Origin: Cerasicoccus sp. TK19100
GTDB taxonomy: Bacteria; Verrucomicrobiota; Verrucomicrobiia; Opitutales; Cerasicoccaceae
Assembly (NCBI RefSeq): GCF_027257155.1
Contig: NZ_JAPWDU010000003.1
Location: 790,600-854,599 of the forward strand
Reading direction: 5' to 3'
DNA length: 64,000 nucleotides
The position numbers were made by a program, and so were the translations under genes. Below, one piece after another: positions 26,191 through 34,322 of this stretch. The notes beneath the pieces were generated by a model. The model was not told the DNA's origin, made no database searches, and worked only from the letters and a program-made list of their open reading frames with translations. Within the stretch, counting starts at the first letter, position 1, and every line of letters begins with the position of its first letter.

Positions 26191-26355
26191 ATGCATATTA
26201 TGATGGAACTGATTTTGCCCGTATCAGTGATCGGCATTGCCACCGTGCTGGCGTTGTTTCTCCGTAGAGTGGTTGGCGGCGTGTGCCCAAATTGCAGCAA
26301 GACGAAATCCATTTCCGACAAGCACTGCAGCGAATGCGGCTATGAATTTCGCTAA
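26191..26355 (+). CDS. Small membrane protein with C-terminal zinc ribbon
   Basis: A 54-residue protein from the ATG at 26191 (26200 or 26203 are alternatives). One transmembrane helix (LILPVSVIGIATVLALFL) is followed by CPNC and CSEC pairs, a minimal zinc ribbon ending CGYEFR. No homologous family is recognised by name. It is bracketed by inverted copies of a dispersed repeat, which may simply reflect repeat-rich intergenic space. The length and Cys spacing argue that it is a real gene, with moderate certainty. Confidence 0.5.
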   Translation: MHIMMELILPVSVIGIATVLALFLRRVVGGVCPNCSKTKSISDKHCSECGYEFR

Positions 26356-26392
26356 GTTGGCTTGAGTTAGACTTGGAAAGTTGAGCGCGTCT

Positions 26393-26469
26393 GAGCCTTC
26401 TCGGTGCGCGCACAATGCTAAAGCGCCAGAGGGCTGGCGCACTCCAAATGCTGACTCCAGCGATTCTTG
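26393..26469 (+). repeat. Dispersed ~76-bp repeat, copy A
   Basis: Nearly identical to 26564-26639: both run from GAGCCTTCTC through AAAGCGCCAGAGGGCTGG to CGATTCTTG. The central palindrome is GCGCCAGAGGGCTGGCGC. Confidence 0.85.
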
Positions 26470-26563
26470 ACAGCCCTTCAGGTTGTTTTGGGGCTGCGCG
26501 TTGATGTGGTACCGTCCTGCAATTCCCGAGTCTCGGTTGTTGTTGGTGGTCTTGGGCGCGAAC

Positions 26564-26639
26564 GAGCCTTCTCGATGCGCGCACAATGCTAAAGCGCCAG
26601 AGGGCTGGTGCACTCCAAAGCTGACTCCAGCGATTCTTG
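26564..26639 (+). repeat. Dispersed ~76-bp repeat, copy B
   Basis: Second direct copy, about 171 bp after copy A, with a few substitutions (GGTGCACTCC in place of GGCGCACTCC) and a 1-bp deletion. The 26356-26679 stretch holds nothing else recognisable. Confidence 0.85.
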
Positions 26640-26679
26640 GTGGAAATTGGTGCGGGCGGCCTCTTGCGAAGGCCTCAGC

Positions 26680-27795
26680 CTAGTCCTTCCACTCGCCGAG
26701 GAAGCGGTTGACGTCGCCGAGGCTGGGGCTCTTGGCAGAGCGGACATACAGGCCGGAGAAGCTGACGGCGGTCGTTAGGCAGGCTTCGGGGGAGAGTCCG
26801 ATCAGGCGGCCGCACATGTAGCCGGCGTTAAAGTGGTCGCCCGCGCCGGTGGTGATCTTCGGCTTGTCGCAGTAGGGGCCCTTCACCCACCAGGAGCCGT
26901 CGCGGGTGGCGCAGGCGGCGGAGTGGGTCGGGTGGACGACGATGCTGGAAATATCCAACGCCTGGCGAATGCGTGTGGCCAGGGCCTTGAGGTCGTCGGG
27001 CTCTTCGGTGGGGGCGGGCAGGCCGAGCACCTTGGCTACCTGGCGGCCTTCGCTGTAGTTGAGGCCGAGTGTTACGGCACCAAACTGCTGGAAGCGGGTA
27101 ATGGTCTTGAGCACGCTGCGGAGGTCGCCCTCGGAGCGCTTGGCCGGGTCGGCCAGGTCGAAGAAGAACTGACGGTTGTCGCCGGGTCCGATATTGGGCA
27201 GGACCTTGTCGACCATGTCATTGAAGAAGTCGCTCAGGCGCGGCAGCATGGTCCAGTTGACGAGGGCGATCAGGTGAGCCTTGGCGCAGGCGTCGAGGAA
27301 GGCACCTTCACCCATGGCGGCGACGATGTGCGCGTAGTCGACTTCTTCCAGGGAAGCCATGTCGCCAAACATCAGCTTGCCGTCGGTGAACTCCGCGGCG
27401 GTGGTGATGCCGGGGTTGGTGACGGAAACCGCGTTCGTCTTGGCGGCAAATTCTTCGAAGACCGCGTGGATGTTGGGGTTGCCCAGGGCACCGATGTAGC
27501 GGACGTCGACATTGGCGGCGAGCATGGCGTTGGCCATGATGGGGCCGTTGCCGCCGAGCTTTTCGAGCATCTGATACATCTCGATGTTCGCGCTCTGGCC
27601 AGCGGCGGCGGAGATGCGGGCACCGAACTCGGCGATGGTTTCGATACGGTCAAAGTCTTCACCCATGCCATTGCGCTGCTTCACGGGGTGGACAATCTTA
27701 TCCACGAAGCCATCGAAGCCGATGAGCGCTTTGCGCGAGCTGATGCGGGCGGCCTTTTCACTAAGTTCTTCCAGGGTACGTTCGCGAGGTGTCAT
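26680..27795 (-). CDS. PfkB-family carbohydrate kinase
   Basis: A 371-residue soluble kinase of the ribokinase/PfkB fold. The C-terminal signature ITTGAGDHFNAGYMCG contains the anion hole and catalytic Asp. Upstream blocks KALIGFDGFVD and LGGNGPIMANAML fit the substrate and lid regions. The ATG at 27795 (MTPRERTLEE) is preferred to a TTG ten codons upstream. The sugar phosphorylated cannot be read from sequence. It is a single gene flanked by repeats on one side and divergent to the second exbB. Confidence 0.85.
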   Translation of the reverse strand: MTPRERTLEELSEKAARISSRKALIGFDGFVDKIVHPVKQRNGMGEDFDRIETIAEFGARISAAAGQSANIEMYQMLEKLGGNGPIMANAMLAANVDVRYIGALGNPNIHAVFEEFAAKTNAVSVTNPGITTAAEFTDGKLMFGDMASLEEVDYAHIVAAMGEGAFLDACAKAHLIALVNWTMLPRLSDFFNDMVDKVLPNIGPGDNRQFFFDLADPAKRSEGDLRSVLKTITRFQQFGAVTLGLNYSEGRQVAKVLGLPAPTEEPDDLKALATRIRQALDISSIVVHPTHSAACATRDGSWWVKGPYCDKPKITTGAGDHFNAGYMCGRLIGLSPEACLTTAVSFSGLYVRSAKSPSLGDVNRFLGEWKD

Positions 27796-27963
27796 GGGGC
27801 CGCATTGTGAGACAGTTTGCGCCAAGGTGAAGCCAGAAGTTTAACTTCGTGATAAACCATTAGCGCGGGTAATTCATGCTGATAGTGCGCCCAAGGGCAG
27901 AAAGTCACCCCAGTTCATAAATTAATTTTGCCAGTGTGCTCGTTAGGCGTTTGCGTTGTGGCC

Positions 27964-28710
27964 ATGCCGTTTGAGTGGTCTTCTATCACGCTTGTCCTGG
28001 CGCAATCGGACGCCGGACCCAATGTATTCACCTACTTTGGGCAGTCGAATATTGCGGGCAAATTCATCATACTGGCGCTGGCGATCTTTTCCATCCTGGC
28101 CTGGTCGGTGATGATTGGCAAATACCTGGACCTGTCGCGCCTGCGTTCGCTGAACCTGAATTTCGAGCGCAAGCTGGCGGATGTAAACTCCGTGCTGTCG
28201 CTCAACCTGAAGGCGCAGGCGCAGGGGCTCGGCCCCTACGCGATGCTCGCCCATGGCGCGGTGACGGCCTATCGCCGCTACTCGGGTGGCTCGGGCGAGG
28301 GCGCGGTTCGCATCCGCATGGGGCACGTGGAAAACTCCCTGCAACGCGGCGTGGCGCACCAAACGATGAAGTATGAGTCGAAGATGGTGCTGCTGGGCTC
28401 GATCGTCACGGGGGCACCGTTCCTGGGCCTGCTCGGCACGGTGTGGGGCGTGATGGACGCCTTTGGCTCGATGGCCTTGCAGGACTCGGCCTCGCTGCAA
28501 AACCTGGCCCCCGGCGTGTCCGGCGCGCTCTTGACGACGGTCGCGGGCCTGTTGGTCGCGATCCCGTCCGTGTTCGGCTATAATTTTCTTTTGACGCAAA
28601 CGAAGCTCCTCGTGACCGAGTTGGAGAACTTCGCCAGCGCATTGGCAGACCGCATTGAGCTGGAGATGCAAACCGAACTCGACGAGGCGGAAAGCGAGGA
28701 AGGCTACTAG
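27964..28710 (+). CDS. Second ExbB/TolQ-type proton channel
   Basis: A 248-residue MotA/TolQ/ExbB channel. Helices lie at ~32-52 (FIILALAIFSILAWSVMIG), ~145-170 and ~190-212. The core block GAPFLGLLGTVWGVMDAF and GVSGALLTTVAGLLVAIPS is diagnostic. The ATG at 27964 (MPFEWSS) is chosen over a TTG 36 nt upstream. It reads more like TolQ than the exbB at 22.2 kb. It is followed after 2 bp by an ExbD/TolR gene. No TolA/TolB/Pal genes are adjacent, so the Tol or Exb role stays open. Confidence 0.9.
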   Translation: MPFEWSSITLVLAQSDAGPNVFTYFGQSNIAGKFIILALAIFSILAWSVMIGKYLDLSRLRSLNLNFERKLADVNSVLSLNLKAQAQGLGPYAMLAHGAVTAYRRYSGGSGEGAVRIRMGHVENSLQRGVAHQTMKYESKMVLLGSIVTGAPFLGLLGTVWGVMDAFGSMALQDSASLQNLAPGVSGALLTTVAGLLVAIPSVFGYNFLLTQTKLLVTELENFASALADRIELEMQTELDEAESEEGY

Positions 28711-28712
28711 CG

Positions 28713-29129
28713 ATGGCCCGGACGTTTCGCCGCAAGCAGAGTATGGAGGCGGTCTCGGAGATCAATGTGACTCCGCTGATCGACCTCGCCTTTGCCTTGC
28801 TGATCATCTTTATGATCACGACGCCGCTGCTGGAGCAGACCATCCCGCTAAACCTGCCCAAGGAGGATCAGCGCGATCAGGCGGCGCGACCGGACATGGA
28901 GGTGCAGGTGATCTCCATCGACGAAGAGGGGCAAGTCTGGTGGGGCAAGGAACCGGTCAGCCTGGCCAAGCTCGACGACATGCTTAACGGCCTTTCCACC
29001 CGCGCGGAGCCGCCCGTGCTCAGCATTCGTGGCGACGCGTCGATCCATTATCAGCGCATCATCGACGTGCTGAACCTCGTCAAGAAGCACAAGCTCACCC
29101 GCATATCACTCGATACCGCAGTGCGTTAA
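28713..29129 (+). CDS. Second ExbD/TolR-type protein
   Basis: A 138-residue protein with a single helix near residues 20-40: EINVTPLIDLAFALLIIFMI carries the conserved proton-binding Asp. The periplasmic part ends KKHKLTRISLDTAVR, as in TolR/ExbD dimerisation domains. Start ATG 2 bp after the exbB-like stop; coupled expression is very likely. It forms the motor pair with the gene before it and is followed by a DUF374 gene after 3 bp. Confidence 0.92.
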   Translation: MARTFRRKQSMEAVSEINVTPLIDLAFALLIIFMITTPLLEQTIPLNLPKEDQRDQAARPDMEVQVISIDEEGQVWWGKEPVSLAKLDDMLNGLSTRAEPPVLSIRGDASIHYQRIIDVLNLVKKHKLTRISLDTAVR

Positions 29130-29132
29130 ATC

Positions 29133-29813
29133 ATGGCGGAAGAAACTCAGGAAACGACCGGCGAGCCCAAGCGCTCGGTGCGTGAATTGACCGGCTGGCA
29201 TTTGATCGCGGTTGAATTGCTGGCGTTCATCACGCGCATGTGGTGCCGTAGCCTGCGCATGCAGACCGACGAAGAAACGCGCCGGGTAATGCTCAACCCC
29301 GGGCCCGCGCTATTCGTGCTCTGGCACAACCGCTTGTTCGCCATTGGCGAGGCGCACTACCGCTTCCGCAAACGCCACCTGAAGAAGCCCATTTATGGCC
29401 TGATCAGCGCGAGTAAAGACGGTGCCTGGCTGACGGGATTCTTCGAGCGCATTGGCATCCAGGCGGTGCGCGGTTCCAGCAGCTGGCGGGGCACGCAGGC
29501 CCTCCGCGAATCCATCAAGGTGCTCAAAGACTGCGAGCTCGGCATCACGCCCGATGGCCCGCGTGGCCCGTGTTATGATTTTAAGAGCGGCGCGGCACTT
29601 CTGGCACGTAAGGCGGACTGCCAGGTCATCCTGATGAGCCTTAACTACGGGGCCTCCAAGCAGCTAAAGAGCTGGGACCGCTTTTACATCCCGCTGCCGT
29701 TCTCGAAGGTGGAGTTTGTCGCGCGTCGTGCGCAAATAGAAACGAGCGGCCCCTTGGAACCGCTCGCTGATGAATTAAAGCGTCAATTGACTGCCATTAC
29801 CCGCGACCGCTAG
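29133..29813 (+). CDS. DUF374 lysophospholipid acyltransferase-like protein
   Basis: A 226-residue protein of the DUF374/LPLAT superfamily. It shows FVLWHNRL (replacing the usual HX4D box region), SASKDGAWLTGF, RGSSSWRGTQALRE and the TPDGPRGPCY block typical of DUF374. Family members are thought to acylate lipid A precursors or related glycolipids at the inner membrane. It lies 3 bp after the second exbD and is probably in the same operon, linking the motor genes with envelope lipid assembly. The length is normal. Confidence 0.88.
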   Translation: MAEETQETTGEPKRSVRELTGWHLIAVELLAFITRMWCRSLRMQTDEETRRVMLNPGPALFVLWHNRLFAIGEAHYRFRKRHLKKPIYGLISASKDGAWLTGFFERIGIQAVRGSSSWRGTQALRESIKVLKDCELGITPDGPRGPCYDFKSGAALLARKADCQVILMSLNYGASKQLKSWDRFYIPLPFSKVEFVARRAQIETSGPLEPLADELKRQLTAITRDR

Positions 29814-29864
29814 CCCGGAATCGGTGCGGTCGCATGTGGTAATGAAGCGCGTCAGGTCAGCCGC

Positions 29865-30311
29865 TTAGAATACCGGGCGCAGCACGGCGGTGGAGCCGGC
29901 GGCGACGGTGGTGTTCTCACCCTTGGCCCAAGTCTTATCGTTGAGCACGAACTTGAACTCGAGGCCATCCGGTGCGTCGGTGGTCGACCATGTCCACTTG
30001 CCATCGGCGCAATCCATTTGGATGCCCTTGGTCCAGGACAGGGGTCCGCCTTCGCCGCGGAGGTAAAGTGCGTTGCCCCAACCGACGTCGAGATCGGCGA
30101 CGATCGTGGTCAGCGGTGGTGTGCTGGAGGAAGACTTGGCCGGAGCCTCGCTAGCCTTCTTTTTTACGGTCTTCTTGACGACCTTCTTCACTGCCTTCTT
30201 GGCCGGAGCTGTCGTAGCCGGCGCCTTCTTGGCGGCAGTCTTTTTTACGGCGGTCTTCTTGGCAGCCGTTTTCTTGGTGGTCGTCTTTTTTGCAGTCTTC
30301 TTGGTAGCCAT
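29865..30311 (-). CDS. Histone H1-like Lys/Ala tail fused to a small carbohydrate-binding-like domain
   Basis: A 148-residue protein. Residues 1-55 are almost entirely Lys, Ala and Thr in AAKKTA-type repeats, as in bacterial histone-H1-like (Hc1/AlgP-type) DNA-binding tails. Residues ~68-148 (VGWGNALYLRGEGGPLSWTKG, GLEFKFVLNDKTWAKGEN) look like a starch-binding/AMPK-glycogen-binding type beta-sandwich. The protein has no signal peptide, so it acts in the cytoplasm. I recall similar short fusions in Opitutales but not a described role. It is monocistronic, with a long 5' region. Confidence 0.75.
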   Translation of the reverse strand: MATKKTAKKTTTKKTAAKKTAVKKTAAKKAPATTAPAKKAVKKVVKKTVKKKASEAPAKSSSSTPPLTTIVADLDVGWGNALYLRGEGGPLSWTKGIQMDCADGKWTWSTTDAPDGLEFKFVLNDKTWAKGENTTVAAGSTAVLRPVF

Positions 30312-30784
30312 ACTATTGGTTCAGTATTGAGTTTTGATAGGCGTTAGACGGGAACAACGATGTAGCAGATACAACGCCAACTTCAAGTGCAATCCATGCA
30401 TCGGTCATAAATAATCATGATGCGTGGGAAATGCGGATCAGATTATTCATATCGGCTTGGATTGCAGCCCCGTCGGGGCAGATTTCGCATGGGCGTGTGT
30501 TTGGATCAAGCTTCGGGCGATTGAATATTTCCCTTTGCAAAACGGGCGTAAATGCGTAGGCTAATCATTGGAATCTTCTTCTGTGCACGATACCTCGTCA
30601 TGCTCTTCTCCTTTCTAATCCTTCGGGAGCTTGAAGCCGGGTGATGATGGTCAAGCCGTAAACCGGAAGACTTTAGTCGCCAGGAAAGCACCCACCTTGA
30701 TAACATGAGGTACAAGAGCACTTCGCATATTCGGCATAAGCAGAAGATTCCAACTTTTCTTTTTCACACCCAAATCTACGCGCC
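30312..30784. other. 473-bp gap with one small-ORF candidate
   Basis: Apart from the possible 31-codon gene at 30506-30601, I see no conserved motif. The region should hold the minus-strand promoter of the histone-like gene and the plus-strand promoter of the GspE-N gene. There are no tRNA-like or strong hairpin structures. Confidence 0.4.
30506..30601 (-). CDS. Candidate small basic protein (31 aa)
   Basis: ATG at 30601 is preceded by AAAGGAGAAGAGC, a strong ribosome-binding site at good spacing and one of the best in this window. The peptide MTRYRAQKKIPMISLRIYAR... is basic and has no membrane helix. No family is recognised. Too short for coding statistics; the ribosome-binding site is the main evidence. 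Confidence 0.4.
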   Translation of the reverse strand: MTRYRAQKKIPMISLRIYARFAKGNIQSPEA

Positions 30785-31309
30785 ATGCTAACCGACAAGG
30801 AACGCCGCCCACTCATCCTTCGCAGTAATCGATTCCTCGGGTCCGCCCTGCTGGAACGCAACCTGATCAAGACGGAGGACCTCGAGGCTGCCAATGAAAA
30901 GCTCCTTGAGGCCGTGCAGAGCGGTAACATGCGCGGCGCGAACTTGCTCAACATTCTGCTGTTCGATCTTAAGTCGGTCGACGAAGCGCGGCTGGTCGAC
31001 GAAATCACCGAAGACGAATCCGTCGGCCTCATCGATCTTTCTAATTACGACATGGCTAAGTTCCGCGAAATCAATGCGGACATCGACCTTTGCTACGCGA
31101 CTTACACCGTGCCCTTCGATAAGGTGGAGGACTTCACCATGGTCGCCACGGGCTACTACCTGAGCAAGCCCACCATCCAGTATTGGGAGGAGACGCTCGG
31201 TGGAAACATCATCTGGTATGTCTGCTCGGTTGCTTCCATCGCCGAGGCCATTGAGCGCGCCTCGCAACTCGCCAGCAGTGAGGAAGTCGCGGTCAAAGAA
31301 GGTGCTTAG
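30785..31309 (+). CDS. Stand-alone GspE N-terminal (MshEN-like) domain protein
   Basis: A 174-residue soluble protein. Residues ~15-75 (RFLGSALLERNLIKTEDLEA, LLNILLFDLKSVDEARLVDE) and the following segment (VGLIDLSNYDM) match the N-terminal domain of type II secretion/type IV pilus ATPases GspE/PilB. No Walker ATPase part follows: the stop codon is well separated from the next gene. Such detached domains may act as signalling or cyclic-di-GMP-sensing modules; here that is only inference. No secretion genes are adjacent. Confidence 0.7.
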   Translation: MLTDKERRPLILRSNRFLGSALLERNLIKTEDLEAANEKLLEAVQSGNMRGANLLNILLFDLKSVDEARLVDEITEDESVGLIDLSNYDMAKFREINADIDLCYATYTVPFDKVEDFTMVATGYYLSKPTIQYWEETLGGNIIWYVCSVASIAEAIERASQLASSEEVAVKEGA

Positions 31310-31658
31310 CGCGCCTTGGCAGCGTTGCGGCAATGGTTCTTTTGCCCGCAAAGAGGCGCTTTGATGCTCGGTTTAATTCATCATCGGCCATGGGGATTGA
31401 GCACCAAAGATGCGGAGCCATCATGGTCTAGGGGCAGCGAACATTCATTTTGTATCTTGATTGCTGCACACACTGCCCCAACGGGGCTACGCATCAATAG
31501 CCCAGGGTAGGCTTGAGGTCTCACCTTTGGCGCTCTAGATGAGCCTCATCGCGCTTTGGGCAAATCTGCGCCCACGGCCCTTGCTGGTCTGTTTACGCCA
31601 TGCCCTGGGCTCATTGTGTCCATTCTTTGCCAAGTTCACGCCTGCATCGGCAATCATG
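31310..31658. other. Gene-free stretch before tRNA-Asp
   Basis: About 350 bp with no reading frame resembling a protein and no recognisable RNA. It lies downstream of both the GspE-N gene and the tRNA terminator. Confidence 0.5.
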
Positions 31659-31666
31659 GGCAAAAT

Positions 31667-31696
31667 AAAACCCGCAAACATGAATTTGCGGGTTTT
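31667..31696 (-). terminator. Terminator downstream of tRNA-Asp
   Basis: AAAACCCGCAAA (31667-31678) pairs exactly with TTTGCGGGTTTT (31685-31696) around a short loop. On the minus strand the T-rich end follows the hairpin, 5 nt after the tRNA 3' end. Confidence 0.9.
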
Positions 31697-31701
31697 ATAA
31701 A

Positions 31702-31778
<77 letters not shown>

Positions 31779-31956
31779 TAAAAGTGGGAAAGATCGAAAA
31801 AGTATGGGAACACACTGTTTCGTCAAGACGTATTTCGGATATTTTTTAAAATAAATTTTGGGCCGCTAAAATGTTACGTTTCGTCAACGTCGGACGGCCT
31901 TACTCGTATCACGCTTGCGGATAGGCGCGGCAACTGCTTAATGGCGGCTAAATCTC

Positions 31957-33030
31957 ATGTCGGAAGCCCAAGCAAATCAGGATGCGCTCAGCCGCCTGGA
32001 GGAACTGAAGAGCCAGCGCTATGGCAAACGCAGCAAGAAAGGCGCGTTTGTCGCCGCGATCTTTATTCAGGTCCTGCTGGTGGCCGTCACGGTTGGCATC
32101 GTGGTGATTGCGCCCAAGCTCGCCGAAGATCCTGCCTTCGTCGCGAAAAAAACCATTTATCTGCCACAGCGCGAGCTGGAGCACCAGGCCGCCATTGCCG
32201 AGTTCCAGCAGTCCGCCAGTGCGCCGCTGACCGTGGACAAGCTTTCGACCGAGTCTCTGCTGGCCGACCCCTTGCCGGAGATGCCCGCACTGCCCACGAC
32301 GGAGTTTGCGCCCATTGAGAACGATAACCCCGTGCCCGATGCGCAGGGCCTGCTCGCTGGCTCGGGCCTGGGCAACGCCTTGGGTGGCCTCAGCGCCGGC
32401 ACGACGGAGGTGAATTACTTTGGCATTCGCGAGGAGGCCCGCCGCTACCTGATCCTCATTGACACCTCCAACTCGATGTTTGAACGGCAGCGTAACAACG
32501 AGATGTATCGCTTTGACTTCGGCACGATCAAGGACGAGTCGATCAAGCTCATCAACCGCCTCAACGCCAACACGCTCTTCAATGTGGCCATCTATGAGGG
32601 CGGATCAATGGCGTGGAATCAATTTCTCGTGCCCGCCACAGTCGCGAACAAGGCCGAGGCGGAGCAGTGGGTGCGCGACATCGACGAAAATCCCAACGTG
32701 AGCATCGGCTCTCGCCGTGGGGGCGGCCCCAAGCTGATGGAGGGCGGTGGCACGCGGCTGGATACGGGCCTCAAGCAGGCCTTCAGTTTTCAGCCGGAGG
32801 TGATCTTCATCGTGACCGATGGCGAGATCAACCGCAGTGGCGACGACATCACGGAGGACGAAATTTTGGACATCATTGATGGCCTGCAGGAGACCATGCC
32901 GGAGAAGACCCGTATTCACGTGATCCACTACGAAACCGCGGTCGCGCGGCCGGAAGAGATCGACACCATGCGCGCCATCGCCTCCAAGAACAAAGGCCGC
33001 TTCCGCAAAGTGAAGGCAAATGAGTTGTAA
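31957..33030 (+). CDS. Membrane-anchored von Willebrand factor A domain protein
   Basis: A 357-residue protein with a single N-terminal helix (FVAAIFIQVLLVAVTVGIVVI, ~30-52), a proline-containing linker, then a VWA domain from ~160. The MIDAS metal site is readable: LILIDTSNSMF (DxSxS), the GGGTRLD threonine, and IVTDGEINRSG. Bound divalent metal would mediate protein contacts in the periplasm. It stands just upstream of a SnoaL-like gene. Similar VWA proteins are common near ExbBD systems in Verrucomicrobiota, but here the closest pair is 3 kb away. Confidence 0.85.
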   Translation: MSEAQANQDALSRLEELKSQRYGKRSKKGAFVAAIFIQVLLVAVTVGIVVIAPKLAEDPAFVAKKTIYLPQRELEHQAAIAEFQQSASAPLTVDKLSTESLLADPLPEMPALPTTEFAPIENDNPVPDAQGLLAGSGLGNALGGLSAGTTEVNYFGIREEARRYLILIDTSNSMFERQRNNEMYRFDFGTIKDESIKLINRLNANTLFNVAIYEGGSMAWNQFLVPATVANKAEAEQWVRDIDENPNVSIGSRRGGGPKLMEGGGTRLDTGLKQAFSFQPEVIFIVTDGEINRSGDDITEDEILDIIDGLQETMPEKTRIHVIHYETAVARPEEIDTMRAIASKNKGRFRKVKANEL

Positions 33031-33063
33031 TTTCCGACGATGAGTTTTAACTTATCGTTTATT

Positions 33064-33492
33064 ATGTCCCCAGTAGAACTCACCCATAGCTGGTTCCGGC
33101 GCGTCTGGAATGAACAAGAAGAGGCCGCTATTCATGAGCTGTTACACCCCGAAACGGTTATCGAAGGGTTGAATCTCCCTGCGGCCGGTCCGGAGGGATT
33201 TTTGCCGTTTTACCGCACGATTTTGGAGAACTTTCAGGACCACCATGTCGAGGTTCTTCAAGTCGTGGAGCAGGATGGCCTCGTGGCCGGGCACGCGGTG
33301 TTTACCGGTATTCACCGGGCCACGAAGACGCCGGTCGCCATCGAGTTCAGCCTCTCCTTGCGCTGGCAGAACGGGCAAATCATCGAGTGCAAAAACGTCA
33401 TCGACTACCTGCCCATGCTCAGCCAGCTTAAGCTTTTTAGCCAAGAAACTCTGGGGGAGGCGCTCGGCCTGCTCCCGCCCAAATCGAAATAA
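33064..33492 (+). CDS. SnoaL-like / ester-cyclase fold protein
   Basis: A 142-residue protein from the ATG at 33064 (an ATG 8 codons upstream is possible). The NTF2/SnoaL pattern shows as RRVWNEQEEAAIHELLHPE at the N terminus and the strand set GFLPFYRTILENFQDHHVEV, VAGHAVFTGIH, then IECKNVIDYLPM. Members of this cone-shaped fold bind small hydrophobic ligands or act as isomerases. The substrate is unknown. It is between the VWA and DUF2059 genes. Confidence 0.75.
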   Translation: MSPVELTHSWFRRVWNEQEEAAIHELLHPETVIEGLNLPAAGPEGFLPFYRTILENFQDHHVEVLQVVEQDGLVAGHAVFTGIHRATKTPVAIEFSLSLRWQNGQIIECKNVIDYLPMLSQLKLFSQETLGEALGLLPPKSK

Positions 33493-33504
33493 AACACTCA
33501 CTGC

Positions 33505-34047
33505 ATGAAAAAGATTTTTCTCATCCTGTTGACTTCCCTGATCGCCGCGGCACCCACCTTTGCTGATGACGCCTCCAAGAAGGCCGTCGCCACTGAGCTC
33601 TACGACCTGATGAGCCCGAAGGACACCGTGATCGATTCCTTCATGGCGTCCTTTGAGCCCTACATGCAGCAGATCGCGCAGATGGGCGTGCCGAAGGAAG
33701 CCGTCGACCAAATTCGCGCCGAGGGCAAGGCCTTGGCCGGCAAGATCGCCGAGGACCCCGAGCTCGTCACCAAGATGATCGCGATTTATATGGACACCTT
33801 CAGCGAAGCCGAGCTCAAGGACCTGATTGCGTTCTATAAGACGCCCACCGGCAAGAAGGCTCTCCAGGAGCTGCCAACCCTTTTCCAGAAAGGTGCCGTC
33901 GCCGGTGAGGAAATCGCCCAAAAGTACCTACCGGAGTTCCAAACCAAGGTGCAGCAGATCATGGAAAAAGCGATGATGGAGCAAATGGAAGCCGCCCCGG
34001 CCCAGCCCGCCGTCCCATCCGAAGCCGCCGGCGCCACCGGCATGTAA
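33505..34047 (+). CDS. DUF2059 secreted protein
   Basis: A 180-residue exported protein: signal peptide MKKIFLILLTSLIAAAPTFA, helical body, and the DUF2059 motif MIAIYMDTFSEAELKDLIAF followed by YKTPTGKKALQELP (residues ~92-128). The C-terminal tail is rich in Met, Pro and Ala. Family function is unknown; it is periplasmic. It starts 12 bp after the SnoaL-like gene, so the two are probably co-transcribed. REP-like hairpins follow the stop. Confidence 0.85.
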   Translation: MKKIFLILLTSLIAAAPTFADDASKKAVATELYDLMSPKDTVIDSFMASFEPYMQQIAQMGVPKEAVDQIRAEGKALAGKIAEDPELVTKMIAIYMDTFSEAELKDLIAFYKTPTGKKALQELPTLFQKGAVAGEEIAQKYLPEFQTKVQQIMEKAMMEQMEAAPAQPAVPSEAAGATGM

Positions 34048-34290
34048 TCAGCTGGAGGGCGGTGCTTCGTCACCGCCGTTCGCTTCCTTTGCATAACTTC
34101 CGCTCGCGCAAACGCCGCTCGCATGGCCTTTTGCCATCGCCGCTCGCATGGCATTTCGTAGCACAGGCGTCCCGCCTGTGCCCGATGCCATCACTTCTTA
34201 AAGTCGTCGAGTAAGGCACAGGCGAGACGCCTATGCTACTTTGGTTCGTTGCGTAAAGCACAGGCGAGACGCCTAGGCTACTTCGGGTTC
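34048..34290. repeat. Cluster of REP-like palindromes (two families)
   Basis: One copy of GGAGGGCGGTGCTTCGTCACC (34051-34079) is followed by three copies of a CACAGGCG-(tccc/agac)-CGCCTGTGC-type hairpin: 34158-34182, 34213-34239 and 34256-34281, each bordered by GTAGC or GCTAC words. Between them GCCGCTCGCATGGC is directly repeated near 34110 and 34139. It lies between convergent genes. Confidence 0.85.
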
Positions 34291-34322
34291 GTCGAATAAA
34301 AGCACCGCGGCGCAACCGCCGT

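Noticed and set aside
26393..26639. CRISPR-like direct repeats
   Set aside because: Only two direct ~76-bp copies with one 94-bp spacer, and an inverted copy nearby; no cas genes. They are dispersed palindromic repeats.
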